From NCBI RefSeq assembly GCF_002014985.1, contig NZ_MUXU01000054.1, positions 1 to 45,628 on the forward strand: a DNA stretch of 45,628 nucleotides, given 5' to 3'. A program made the position numbers and the translations under genes. Positions 1 through 9,631 of this stretch are shown piece after piece. The first letter of the stretch is position 1, and every line of letters starts with the position of its first letter. The notes below the pieces were generated by a model. It was not told the origin of the DNA. It did no database searches and saw only the letters and a program-made list of their open reading frames with translations. Source of the stretch: Moraxella caviae. Its GTDB lineage: Bacteria; Pseudomonadota; Gammaproteobacteria; Pseudomonadales; Moraxellaceae.

Positions 1-14
1 TCTAGTACAGCCCC
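1..14. mobile_element. Terminal inverted-repeat end of an IS1016-like element
   Basis: The first 14 bases (tctagtacagcccc) are the exact reverse complement of the 14-base end that opens the IS1595-family element at 45195. The window therefore starts at the last bases of another IS copy, with host DNA from base 15. The first C-G pair beside the host supplies the G of the TAG stop of the neighbouring GTPase gene, so the IS sits inside that gene. Only the terminal repeat is visible; the body of this copy lies outside the window. Confidence 0.75.
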
Positions 15-1018
15 TAAAAAATAGCTTTATTTTCCGGCTCTCTAAAATAGCCGTTAGCAAAAGAAGTCAGATGATTTTCTTCTGCTTGCGCATAACGACT
101 TGGTGAGTGCTGATATCGTTCTTTTACTTTTTCCGGAATCTTGTCCGCTTTAGAAAGCAATAAGATTTTTGGATAGGTTTTGCCGTATTTATCCTGCATG
201 GCGCGGATTTTATCAAACAGCGTGCTCAACATCTGAACCTGTGGCGTGAAAATTTCATCTCTATCTCGTTGCTCGCGCTCTCTCGCCTCAAGAGATTGGT
301 CATAAACAAAAGCAAATTTACAATTCACATTTGATTCCAAAATTGCTTCTAAATAATCAGGCAGCTCACCCACGTTAGAAGCACCCTCTCCCTTATAAGC
401 TCGTGCAAAATGCTCACCAGAAGCATCAACAAAAGTCAGCTCCATAGGTGGTTTTGTAGAATCTTCAGGCTGATAAATCAAATTAAGCTCATAAAATTCC
501 AATTCGGAAGTGCGTTGCAAGCTCTTTTGTGGATTGCTAAACATCTCAATAATTCGATTAAAAAGCAATATTTCTTCATCGGTTGCCAAGTCTTGATTTA
601 GGCGCACCAACCCTTTTAAATGAGTTTTCATGTAGTACACCAAGCTGGCAATGATAAAAGATTTACCAGAATCCGCCTTGCCAAGCATAAGTACGTAATT
701 TTTGCTTTCTGCGTTAAAATTTAGACGCTCCAGCTCTTTGCGGTACTCCTGCTTGCTCATCTTAATCTTTGCTTCACGCCTTGTTTGTTTAGGTGGTCTT
801 GCTGAAGGCGGCTCAGAACCCTTGCTTGTATTTGATACTTGAAATGCAGTGCCTGAGCTATTCTTTTGAGTCTCAGTTTTAGCCTCATCGGTTTTAAAAA
901 TATTTTCCAAGCGCTTATCTGATTTATCTCCAACCTTCTCTTTGGCACTACCATCAGTCTTTGCGCTGTTTTTACTTGCATCTAATTTTTTCAAAAAATC
1001 ATCATCCAATTTCATCAT
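14..1018 (-). CDS. P-loop GTPase-like protein, 3' end truncated by IS
   Basis: Predicted soluble nucleotide-binding protein of 333-334 residues. A charged, Lys/Ser-rich N-terminal stretch (about 1-90) precedes a GTPase-like domain with Walker A GKADSGKS at 113-120, a Walker B/G3-like DASGE at 198-202 and a G4-like SKAD at 289-292. Hydrophobic strands lead into each motif. The overall pattern resembles TRAFAC-type GTPases of the 'double-GTPase' class found in predicted conflict systems, but family membership is inference. AAGGAG precedes two adjacent ATGs; the second (1015) has the better spacing. The TAG stop is formed at the IS junction and the protein ends just after the G4 region, where a final strand and helix would be expected, so the C-terminus is probably missing. 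It lies 7 bases after the membrane-protein gene and is probably co-transcribed with it. Confidence 0.75.
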   Translation of the reverse strand: MMKLDDDFLKKLDASKNSAKTDGSAKEKVGDKSDKRLENIFKTDEAKTETQKNSSGTAFQVSNTSKGSEPPSARPPKQTRREAKIKMSKQEYRKELERLNFNAESKNYVLMLGKADSGKSFIIASLVYYMKTHLKGLVRLNQDLATDEEILLFNRIIEMFSNPQKSLQRTSELEFYELNLIYQPEDSTKPPMELTFVDASGEHFARAYKGEGASNVGELPDYLEAILESNVNCKFAFVYDQSLEAREREQRDRDEIFTPQVQMLSTLFDKIRAMQDKYGKTYPKILLLSKADKIPEKVKERYQHSPSRYAQAEENHLTSFANGYFREPENKAIF

Positions 1019-1025
1019 CTTCTCC

Positions 1026-2041
1026 TTACAAGTCTATAGCTTTATTGATGTTTGGCTGATACGGCTCAACCTCACCACGACCATAGTGAACCAACAAAAA
1101 GACAATCATTGCCCAATCCACAAAAATACAGAATAGAGACAGCATTAGCGCCACAAAGATATGCTGAGTAAAGCCAGATTTAAACGAAAAAGCAATCTTA
1201 CCAAGCTCTTGGGTTTTGACATGCGTTTTCTCAAAGCTAAAACGTTCTGGATCATTGACAAACTCTTGAGTGTCTGTGCCAATTTGATTGATGCCATTCA
1301 CTACTTGCAGGTTTAGCACATGAGCTGAGCCACGCTCTTTGAGAGCCTCAGGGTCAAACAATGCCTCTTCCATTAGACCATCCAACTCATTAGCAAGCTG
1401 AGTATTTCTCACCTTAATCGCTTGAGCGCGACCATAGTCAGATTCACCAAACTTCTTTTGTGCGATGGCTGTGATATTTTCACTGTATTTTTGAGCAAGC
1501 TCTTGCGGAGAACCTGCAAACTCTGTCAGTTTCTCGCCTAATATCGCTTCAATCTGTCGAATTAAATCTCTGGCTTGATTGCCCAAACCGGGACGGGCAG
1601 AGTCGGTGATTTGCGACACCAACTGCTGAGTCAAAGACTCAACTCGAACTGCTTGTCGGTGATCATCAGGGGCAAAGTTATCAAGTGCTTTATTGGATGC
1701 AGCCAAAACGTCTAATAGCTGCTGTTTGTGAGCGGTAATTTCATCTCGATATAGCTGTTCGGTCTGATAATTGGTATAAACAGCGTTAAAATTACCCGCA
1801 AAAGAAAAGATAAAACAAATAAAATAGAAAAGAATAAGAAGGAAGATAGGTCGCTGATTTAATCGCTTATAGCCAATTTGATGGGTTAAAAAACCCATAA
1901 CCATTGCTAAAGCAATAGAAAATCCCCAAGCAAATCCCCCCCCATTAGATCGGAGAATCCCAGTGCGGTCTGCACCAAGCTAATAACCAAAAATACCAAC
2001 AAAGGCAAATAAATATAACCCGGAATACGAGCCTGTTTCAT
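1026..2041 (-). CDS. Multi-pass membrane protein, frameshifted at a poly-G tract (putatively phase-variable)
   Basis: As sequenced, translation from ATG 2041 (AAGGA six bases upstream) gives 44 residues and stops at 1907. A run of eight G (plus-strand C at 1936-1943) sits in this reading frame. Adding one G joins it to the downstream frame and gives one 338-residue protein (1017 bases with the extra base). That protein has hydrophobic segments at about 8-30, 36-54 and 64-85, a long hydrophilic, helix-prone middle, and a C-terminal membrane segment at about 288-316. An internal ATG at 1904 opens a 292-residue frame but has no visible Shine-Dalgarno. Seven bases separate its stop from the GTPase start, so the two products probably work together at the membrane. 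I do not recognise a named family. A sequencing error in the homopolymer is the main alternative. Confidence 0.7.
1936..1943 (-). repeat. Poly-G tract (8 G on coding strand), candidate slippage site
   Basis: Eight consecutive G on the coding strand lie inside the N-terminal coding part of the membrane-protein gene. The coding frames on either side are offset so that 9 or 6 G would restore a continuous protein. The sequenced length is therefore an OFF state, or a miscalled homopolymer. Confidence 0.7.
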
Positions 2042-2102
2042 AATTTATCCTTATATCGCCAGTGCGACACAACATCTTAATCAAACGATACACTAAAAGT
2101 TA

Positions 2103-2111
2103 ATTATAGCA
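2103..2111 (-). promoter_or_regulatory. Extended -10 promoter for the membrane protein/GTPase unit
   Basis: On the minus strand TGCTATAAT is a perfect extended -10 element (TGn-TATAAT), about 60 bases before ATG 2041. No good -35 lies 17 bases upstream, which is acceptable for an extended -10 promoter. It gives the two-gene unit its own promoter, separate from uvrC upstream. Confidence 0.5.
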
Positions 2112-2172
2112 TCTAAACACCCTTTTAAAAAGCACTTAGTGCAAGGTATTCATAAGACGCAAAAGACCAACT

Positions 2173-4122
2173 CTACTCATGCAACGCCTTATAAATCGTA
2201 TTCGCCAGTACCTTGCCAATGCCCTTGACGCTGGCGATTTCCACTTCTGACGCACCAATCAGCTGCCCAATACCGCCAAAATGATTGAGCAAATCACGGC
2301 GGCGTTTCGCTCCAAGTCCCGGAATCACTTCCAGCACCGACGAGCCACGCGCCTTATCACGTTTTTTGCGGTGCGCCGTGATGGCAAAGCGGTGCGCTTC
2401 ATCACGCACTTGCATGATCAAATGCAGCGCCTTACTGTCAGGCGGTAAGTCAATCGGCTCGTGGTCAATAAAATGCAGCACTTCCAGCCCCGCCTTGCGC
2501 CCTTCGCCTTTTGCCACTGACACCAGCAAAGTATCGGATAAAATCCCCAACTCTTCAAGCACCGCCTTCGCCACGCCAAGCTGCCCTTTACCGCCATCAA
2601 TGAGCAGCAAATCAGGCAGCGGCTGCTTTTTATAACGGCGCAGCAGCACTTGGCGCATGGCGGCATAATCATCACCGCCTGTGATGTCGTGAATGGCGTA
2701 CTGACGATAATCTCGCTTGCGCACGCCGCCGCTGTCAAACACCACGCACGAACCGATCGCCGCTTCGCCCATCGTATGGCTGATGTCAAAGCACTCAATG
2801 CGATCAATCGCGCGCTCCGACACGTCCGCCAGCACCGATTTTAATGCCGCAAACCGCGCGTGCAATTCTTGATGATCGCCCAGCTGCGATTTAAGCGCAT
2901 TATCAGCATTGAGTTTGGCAAGCGTCAGCCACTCATTGCGGTGCTTTTGCACACGGTGCTTGATGTGCGTCTTTGCGCCAAATTGCTCCGCCAAAAGCTC
3001 GCCAATCGCCGCATCGTCTGGCACAGCTTCACTGACGATGATTTCTTCTGGCAAATCATCACTCACCTGAAAATAAAACGACAACAAAAATTGCGCCAAC
3101 CGCTCCGCATTGCTTTGCTCGCCCACGCAAATTTCATCAGGAAAATAATTTTTCCCGCCCAGCACCTGCCCGCCACGCACCGTCAGCACATGAATGCTGG
3201 TAATGCCCGCCTGATGACTGATGGCAAACACGTCCGCTTCACCCGCCAGCCGATACACCGCTTGGCGCGCCTGCATTTCACTGATCATGGTGATTTTATC
3301 TCGGTAAAACACCGCCTGCTCAAAATTCAGCTCCGCCGCTGCCGCTTCCATCTTGGCGATGAGCGTTTTTTGCACTTGCTCGTTATCACCATTTAAAAAC
3401 GCAATCGCATTTTCCACGTCCGTAAGATACTCTTCATGAGACACCAAACCCACACAAGGCGCTTTGCACCGCTTGATTTGATATTCCAAACACGGACGTT
3501 TACGCGCCGCAAAAAACGCATTAGTGCAGTTACGCAGCATAAAAAGCCGCTGCATCAGCTCAAGCGTCTGCTTTGCACCGTGCGCTGATGGATAAGGGCC
3601 AAAAAATCGCCCTTGCACATGATTGCCCTTGCCACGCCCAAAGCCTAAACGTGCAAATTTGTCTTGAGAAACAAAGACATACAAATAAGATTTGTCATCT
3701 CGCAAAATCACATTATAAGGTGGTCTGTGCGCCTTGATGAGATTTTGCTCAAGCAGCAACGCTTCGGTCTCGCCACGCACGATGATGATTTCAATATCAT
3801 AAATCCGCTGCACCAGCGCGCGCGTCTTTGGGTGCTCGATGGTCTTCACAAAATAGCTGGACACACGATTTTTTAGCGATTTTGCCTTGCCAACGTACAA
3901 AATCTCGCCCTGCTTGCCCAGCATTTTATACACGCCCGGCAAATTTGGCAGGCGTTTTAAAATCGCAGCGATGTGTTCATGGCGATTGGATGTGGTGCTT
4001 TTGGGTGTGTTTTCAGGCAAATTTGACGAAAGCTGGCTTGTAGCAGATGGCTGGCGGTCAGATAACTTGTCGGCAAAAGGTTTATCAGCAGATGATTTAT
4101 CGGTAGAAATGTTGCTTGGCAT
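2173..4122 (-). CDS. uvrC: UvrABC excinuclease subunit C
   Basis: UvrC makes the two incisions beside DNA lesions in nucleotide excision repair, in complex with UvrB. The 649-residue product has the GIY-YIG nuclease start (GVY at 63-65, then [12 protein letters not shown]), a four-cysteine cluster region (RNC..., KRPC, KRCKAPC) typical of Fe-S UvrC, a UVR motif rich in E/A/R, the DGGKGQL motif of the RNase H-like C-terminal nuclease, and terminal helix-hairpin-helix repeats ([17 protein letters not shown]). The first roughly 48 residues are a polar, Ser/Asp/Lys-rich extension not usual in UvrC. ATG 4122 lacks a clear Shine-Dalgarno, so the true start could be later. Divergent from the DUF4442 gene. 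Confidence 0.97.
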   Translation of the reverse strand: MPSNISTDKSSADKPFADKLSDRQPSATSQLSSNLPENTPKSTTSNRHEHIAAILKRLPNLPGVYKMLGKQGEILYVGKAKSLKNRVSSYFVKTIEHPKTRALVQRIYDIEIIIVRGETEALLLEQNLIKAHRPPYNVILRDDKSYLYVFVSQDKFARLGFGRGKGNHVQGRFFGPYPSAHGAKQTLELMQRLFMLRNCTNAFFAARKRPCLEYQIKRCKAPCVGLVSHEEYLTDVENAIAFLNGDNEQVQKTLIAKMEAAAAELNFEQAVFYRDKITMISEMQARQAVYRLAGEADVFAISHQAGITSIHVLTVRGGQVLGGKNYFPDEICVGEQSNAERLAQFLLSFYFQVSDDLPEEIIVSEAVPDDAAIGELLAEQFGAKTHIKHRVQKHRNEWLTLAKLNADNALKSQLGDHQELHARFAALKSVLADVSERAIDRIECFDISHTMGEAAIGSCVVFDSGGVRKRDYRQYAIHDITGGDDYAAMRQVLLRRYKKQPLPDLLLIDGGKGQLGVAKAVLEELGILSDTLLVSVAKGEGRKAGLEVLHFIDHEPIDLPPDSKALHLIMQVRDEAHRFAITAHRKKRDKARGSSVLEVIPGLGAKRRRDLLNHFGGIGQLIGASEVEIASVKGIGKVLANTIYKALHE

Positions 4123-4284
4123 GGCGTGCGATAATTTGGGTTATAAATATTATAAAAACGAATGCCAAATGATACCACACTCAAGCGTGCGATGGCGGTT
4201 TTTTGGCGTTGATTTGCCAAATTGCTTTTATCCATGCGGCATTTGTGGCAAAATAATGCTTTCGTGAAATTTTAAGCGATCAAT

Positions 4285-4836
4285 ATGCCCATCACAAACG
4301 CCAAAAACAAACTGGACAAACTACTGACACGCACCAAAAAGCTCGCCTATCCGCAGCTTGCGCCTTATCTTATCAAGGCACGCCTTGCCACTTATGCGCC
4401 CTTTGTCGGTGCAGGCATTCGCATGGATTTGATTGACTTGGACAACAGCCTGTGCGTGGTGAGTATGCCGCTGACTCGCCTAAATCGCAACGTGGTCGGC
4501 ACGCAATTTGGCGGCAGCCTGTTTATGATGACTGACCCGTTTTTTATGCTCATGCTCATGCACAAGCTCGGCAAAGATTATGTCGTGTGGGATAAAGCGA
4601 GCAGCATTGATTTTATCACGCCCGGCACAAGTACAGTAACCGCACGAATGCACATTGACGTGGCGGAAATTAACACCATCATCACACTTGCCAAATCTGG
4701 CGCGCCTGTGTTTCGTGAATACCACATTGACATCACGGACGAAGCGCACAAAGTGGTCGCCAAAGTACAAAAAACCGTCTACATTCGCCTGCGCAGTTTT
4801 AGTAAATCCAAATCACAAACCATACAAAACGATTAA
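4285..4836 (+). CDS. DUF4442 / hotdog-fold thioesterase-like protein
   Basis: The 183-residue protein matches DUF4442 proteins, relatives of PaaI/YiiD-type hotdog thioesterases. The diagnostic stretch runs from GIRMDLIDLD through LNRNVVGTQFGGSLFMMTDP (central hotdog helix) to ASSIDFITPG. An acyl-CoA or acyl-ACP substrate is expected from the fold, but none can be assigned. It is a single gene, divergent from uvrC over a 162-base spacer and followed by a bidirectional hairpin shared with the convergent rplS. Confidence 0.75.
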   Translation: MPITNAKNKLDKLLTRTKKLAYPQLAPYLIKARLATYAPFVGAGIRMDLIDLDNSLCVVSMPLTRLNRNVVGTQFGGSLFMMTDPFFMLMLMHKLGKDYVVWDKASSIDFITPGTSTVTARMHIDVAEINTIITLAKSGAPVFREYHIDITDEAHKVVAKVQKTVYIRLRSFSKSKSQTIQND

Positions 4837-4883
4837 AAATCAAATAGTTAGCGCATTTTAAGTACATTGCTCTTATCAAAGCT

Positions 4884-4924
4884 AAAAACCGCCATGGTTT
4901 GACGCACCCACCATGACGGTTTTT
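4884..4924. terminator. Bidirectional hairpin after the DUF4442 gene
   Basis: Arms of the type aaaaccgNcatgg / ccatgNcggtttt with one G-T pair, flanked by A-run and T-run on both sides. Likely Rho-independent terminator for the plus-strand gene ending at 4836; it could also back up termination of rplS. Confidence 0.65.
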
Positions 4925-4957
4925 AATTTGGCATATTTTTTGAATAATTGCCAAGCC

Positions 4958-4989
4958 AAAAAACAAAACCCCACCAAAAGGCAGGGTTC
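4958..4989 (-). terminator. rplS terminator
   Basis: On the minus strand AACCCTGCC-tttt-GGTGGGGTT forms a 9-bp stem with two G-U pairs and a four-base loop, followed by a T-rich tract. It lies about 50 bases after the rplS stop. Confidence 0.7.
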
Positions 4990-5039
4990 TGTGGCAACTG
5001 CAAATGCAGAAAATTTTGTGCTGATAACAGCCAGACAAA

Positions 5040-5411
5040 TTATTCTGCGTCTTTGCGCACGCCCAATTTTTCTTTGATGCGCGCTGATTTGCCAGAGCGG
5101 TCGCGTAGGTAGTACAACTTAGCACGACGTACATCACCACGACGCTTCACAGAAATGCTGTCGATCAATGGTGAGTGTAGCTGGAATGCACGCTCAACGC
5201 CCACGCCGCTTGAGATTTTACGTACGGTGAACGATGAGTTCAAGCCACGGTTACGCTTAGCGATAACCACGCCTTCAAAAGCCTGTAGACGCTCACGGTC
5301 GCCCTCACGAACTTTTACTTGTACCACAACGGTGTCGCCCGGTGCGAATGCTGGGTGATTTTTTAGTTGTGAATTTTCAACGGCTTGAACCAAAGGATGT
5401 TTGTTGCTCAT
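5040..5411 (-). CDS. rplS: 50S ribosomal protein L19
   Basis: L19 sits at the 30S-50S interface. The 123-residue product matches the family end to end: [31 protein letters not shown], the [23 protein letters not shown] tail, and normal length. GGAGAT precedes the ATG. In many proteobacteria rplS is the last gene of rpsP-rimM-trmD-rplS; here groL is upstream with its own terminator between, so rplS is a single-gene unit with its own promoter and a leader of about 140 bases. Confidence 0.98.
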   Translation of the reverse strand: MSNKHPLVQAVENSQLKNHPAFAPGDTVVVQVKVREGDRERLQAFEGVVIAKRNRGLNSSFTVRKISSGVGVERAFQLHSPLIDSISVKRRGDVRRAKLYYLRDRSGKSARIKEKLGVRKDAE

Positions 5412-5559
5412 GGATAATCTCCGATAAATGACCTAGGCTATTACGCAAAAGCTACCTTTTTGATTGTGGTTAAAAGGACGCGTGTCATTACAAATACAAT
5501 GCAGCAGGCACTTTGCCCAAATCTGCAAACCTGAACCACACAGGAAAATAAACTTCAGC

Positions 5560-5588
5560 ATTTTATAAGATTTATCACAAAAAATCAA
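5560..5588 (-). promoter_or_regulatory. rplS promoter
   Basis: On the minus strand TTGATT (5583-5588), a 17-base spacer, then TAAAAT (5560-5565). Predicted transcription start is near 5553, which leaves a leader of roughly 140 bases before rplS. The leader holds a small hairpin (GGCA-ctt-TGCC at 5507-5517, flanked by GCAG/CTGC). Confidence 0.55.
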
Positions 5589-5700
5589 GAAGTTTTTCAT
5601 GCAATTTACCAAACCTGATTGATTTAAAAAGCACCTTTTCTGATAATTTGCACAATGTTTTTCTTATAAAATCCCCTTTTTGACAAGTTTTTTAAGTCAA

Positions 5701-5733
5701 AAAAATCCCCAAAGTACGCCTTCGGGGATTTTG
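5701..5733 (-). terminator. groSL operon terminator
   Basis: On the minus strand AAATCCCC-G-AAG / CTT-T-GGGGATTT forms a 12-bp stem with one G-U pair and a five-base loop, followed by seven T. It begins about 15 bases after the groL stop. Confidence 0.85.
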
Positions 5734-5748
5734 TGAGTTGGGCGAAAA

Positions 5749-7410
<1,662 letters not shown>

Positions 7411-7442
7411 TTAAACTTTTCAATGAGTTAATTGATGAATGG

Positions 7443-7508
7443 TTGAAAGTCGTTCGTGGCAAGCGGTGCGCCTACCAAACCATCAAACCATGAGCGAAAA
7501 CGAGCGTT
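7443..7508. repeat. REP-like sequence between groS and groL
   Basis: The spacer contains GTTCGTGG ... CAAACCATGAGCG, which resembles a worn copy of the GTTCGTGGTGAGC..GTCAAACC type dispersed repeat also seen near 35000. The match is partial, so this is a tentative call. Confidence 0.35.
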
Positions 7509-7792
7509 TATTCCAACACGCCCAAAACATCGCTTTCTTTCATAATCAGCAGCTCTTCGCCGTCCACTTTCACAGTTTGACCTGCGTATTGACCAAACAA
7601 CACAGTGTCGCCCACTTTTACGTCAAGCTCACGCACGCCTTGCTCGGTGATTTGACCGTTGCCCACAGCGATGACTTCGCCTTGTTGTGGTTTTTCAGCG
7701 GCAGCATCCGGAAGCAAGATGCCACCTGCGGTTTTTTGCTCTTCTTCGGTGCGGCGCACCACGATGCGATCGTGCAAAGGACGAATTTTCAT
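7508..7792 (-). CDS. groS: Co-chaperonin GroES (10 kDa)
   Basis: GroES is the heptameric lid of GroEL. The 94-residue product starts [14 protein letters not shown], carries the mobile-loop region [18 protein letters not shown] near 23-40, and has the [14 protein letters not shown] core and usual length. First gene of the groSL operon, with a heat-shock-type promoter about 80-110 bases upstream. Confidence 0.99.
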   Translation of the reverse strand: MKIRPLHDRIVVRRTEEEQKTAGGILLPDAAAEKPQQGEVIAVGNGQITEQGVRELDVKVGDTVLFGQYAGQTVKVDGEELLIMKESDVLGVLE

Positions 7793-7873
7793 AACTACTC
7801 CGTAATTTGTTAAAATAACTTTATAAACTGTTTAAAAATTTGTCAAGCAATGTCTTGCCTGAACTGATAATAA

Positions 7874-7902
7874 CAATGGTGATTTTACCAATAATTTTCA
7901 AG
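7874..7902 (-). promoter_or_regulatory. Sigma-32-type (heat-shock) promoter of groSL
   Basis: On the minus strand CTTGAAA (7896-7902), a 14-base spacer, then CACCATTG (7874-7881). This fits the sigma-32 consensus CTTGAAA-N13-15-CCCCATNT closely, with one mismatch in the CCCCAT core. The start point would be near 7866, giving a leader of about 75 bases. No CIRCE inverted repeat is visible. Confidence 0.65.
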
Positions 7903-8182
7903 CATAAAATTTTAAGAAATCGCAATTTTTCATCAACATTTACGCACAAAGTCGCCACTTTTGCCACTTTTAGACACAAAAAGCGACACAATCACCACAA
8001 AAGCGTACCGATTGGTGCTTGAAAATCTGGGCAATATCGCTCATTATAGGCTTATGGCGCAAATTATTGCAAAATGTTTCAAAACTCGCTTCAAGCCGCT
8101 TTGACAACGATTTGCAATTTTTTCAAATAACTTTAAAAACAACTTTTTAAAATAACTTGCTAAAATAGTTGGGAGAATAATA

Positions 8183-8896
8183 ATGACAATCTTTAAAAAT
8201 CTTTCTTCATGGACAACCACCAAAACGCTTGCCATCGCTGCCACAGGCGCACTTAGCCTTGCCGCCATGCCAAGCCACGCCGCTGATTTGACAGGCTTTA
8301 GCGCCACTTATGCGGTGAGCGCAGACGGCAAAAAAGGCACCGCCACACGCACGCTCACCAAATCTGGCAATAATTATACTTACAACGTAAACGCCACCGC
8401 TGCAGGCATTGCCAGCGTGAAGCAGTCGGCAAATTTTAGCCTTGTCAATGGCAAAATCGCACCTGCCAACGCCAGTATGTCGGTGCGCATTTTAGGCATC
8501 GGCAACACACACAGCGTCAAATTTAACAACCGTGCCAAAACCGTAACCAGCACTTATAAAGGCAAAACCACCAACCTAAAAATGGGTGCGCAAGCCTATG
8601 ATGACTTGAGCCTAGAAGCGCAAATCCGTCAAGAGCTGATGAACGGCAAATTTACGGGCAATTACGCTTTGGTGAAGAAAAATCGCATTGAAACCACCAA
8701 ATTTAGACGTGCTGGCAAAAGCAAAATCACCGTACCTGCAGGGACTTATGATGTGATTCGCATTGACCGTGTACATGACGATAAAGACCGCGCGACCAGC
8801 TTTTGGATTGCGCCAAGCCTAAATTATCTGCCTGTCAAAGTCAGCCAAACCAATGACGGCAAAGTCATCGCCATGGAGCTGACCAAAGTAAACTGA
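8183..8896 (+). CDS. DUF3108 exported protein
   Basis: The 237-residue product begins with a Sec signal peptide (basic start, hydrophobic core, cleavage after SHA near residue 34), so it should be periplasmic or outer-membrane associated. The mature part is beta-rich, with FSATYAVSADGKKGTATRTL, DDLSLEAQIRQEL and VPAGTYDVIRIDRV, a pattern recognised as DUF3108. The molecular role is unknown. GGGAG precedes the start. It is divergent from groSL and stands alone, ended by hairpins after the stop. Confidence 0.75.
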   Translation: MTIFKNLSSWTTTKTLAIAATGALSLAAMPSHAADLTGFSATYAVSADGKKGTATRTLTKSGNNYTYNVNATAAGIASVKQSANFSLVNGKIAPANASMSVRILGIGNTHSVKFNNRAKTVTSTYKGKTTNLKMGAQAYDDLSLEAQIRQELMNGKFTGNYALVKKNRIETTKFRRAGKSKITVPAGTYDVIRIDRVHDDKDRATSFWIAPSLNYLPVKVSQTNDGKVIAMELTKVN

Positions 8897-8938
8897 GCGC
8901 ATTTTGACAAAATGCGATTATAAATAACGCCCAATAAA

Positions 8939-8976
8939 AACAACGCCTGTCTGATGATGGGCGTTGTTTTTTGTTT
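8939..8976 (+). terminator. Terminator after the DUF3108 gene
   Basis: AACAACGCC / GGCGTTGTT stem of 9 bp with a loop of about 12 bases, then a T-run. A second hairpin (CGCATTTT-gac-AAAATGCG) lies immediately after the stop codon at about 8898-8916. Confidence 0.8.
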
Positions 8977-9017
8977 GGTTTTTTGGGCTGGATTATTGGG
9001 AAGTGTTTTCTTTGGGA

Positions 9018-9182
9018 TGTTAGTTTACGCTTTGCTAACCCAGCTTACGGTTTTAAATCAAACCAATAAGTAGATTGGGTTGGGCGGAGTAATTGTAAGT
9101 TGGGTTAAGTGGAGCGAAAACCCAGCGTTTTCAAAGCAGATTTTTACAATGGTTGGATTTTCGCTTCCATCAGCTTACAAGC
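9018..9182. repeat. Degenerate TTGGGTT/AACCCA-type repeat region
   Basis: This spacer repeats short TTGGGTT, GTTGGGTTAAGTGGAGCGAA and AACCCA blocks, similar in style to the 34.9-35.2 kb spacer. It looks like the remains of a dispersed intergenic repeat. No open reading frame here is convincing. Confidence 0.4.
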
Positions 9183-9186
9183 CAGC

Positions 9187-9600
9187 TTAAGATGACCGCT
9201 GCTTATACATAGGCGGCAAACGTTTTAATAGCACAAACAGCCAAATATTGACGAGTAACAGCAGCATAAATTCTGCCGCAAATCCCCACGCATTGCCCGC
9301 ACCAGAAAAAGCATGCGTGAAAAATTGCACGCCTGCGTTCGCCAAATATGCAAGCATCAGCATATTTGCCAAAAGCAGCGCATAAGGCGAGCGTCCACGC
9401 AGTATCGCAGGCGTAAAAATCAGCGCAGGAATCAGCACAATCAGCTGCCACAGCACGCCAGCGCCCAGCGTATCTGCCGCGCCCACCGCCAAAAACGGCA
9501 CCGCAAACAGTCGCCATAAAAGCCACGCAAGCCAAACCGCGCGCAGCTTTTGACGAATGGGCGCAGCGGGTTTTAAAACGCTGGATTTTGTTGGTCGCAT
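9187..9600 (-). CDS. DUF2069 inner-membrane protein
   Basis: The 137-residue hydrophobic protein has about four membrane segments (AVWLAWLLWRLFAV, GVLWQLIVLIPALIF, YALLLANMLMLAYLA, FAAEFMLLLLVNIWLFVLL). It matches small DUF2069 proteins that often lie next to wrbA, as here. Function unknown. The overlapping frame at 9203-9616 is Cys/Ala-rich and is a shadow. It follows wrbA by 31 bases on the same strand and is probably co-transcribed with it. Confidence 0.75.
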   Translation of the reverse strand: MRPTKSSVLKPAAPIRQKLRAVWLAWLLWRLFAVPFLAVGAADTLGAGVLWQLIVLIPALIFTPAILRGRSPYALLLANMLMLAYLANAGVQFFTHAFSGAGNAWGFAAEFMLLLLVNIWLFVLLKRLPPMYKQRSS

Positions 9601-9631
9601 GATGGTTTCGCTTCAATTAAAGGTAAAAATG

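Noticed and set aside
2860..3396. 178-codon plus-strand frame inside uvrC
   Set aside because: Antisense shadow of uvrC with no independent signals.
9203..9616. 137-codon frame overlapping the DUF2069 gene
   Set aside because: Cys/Ala-rich shadow of the real frame, which shows four clean membrane segments.
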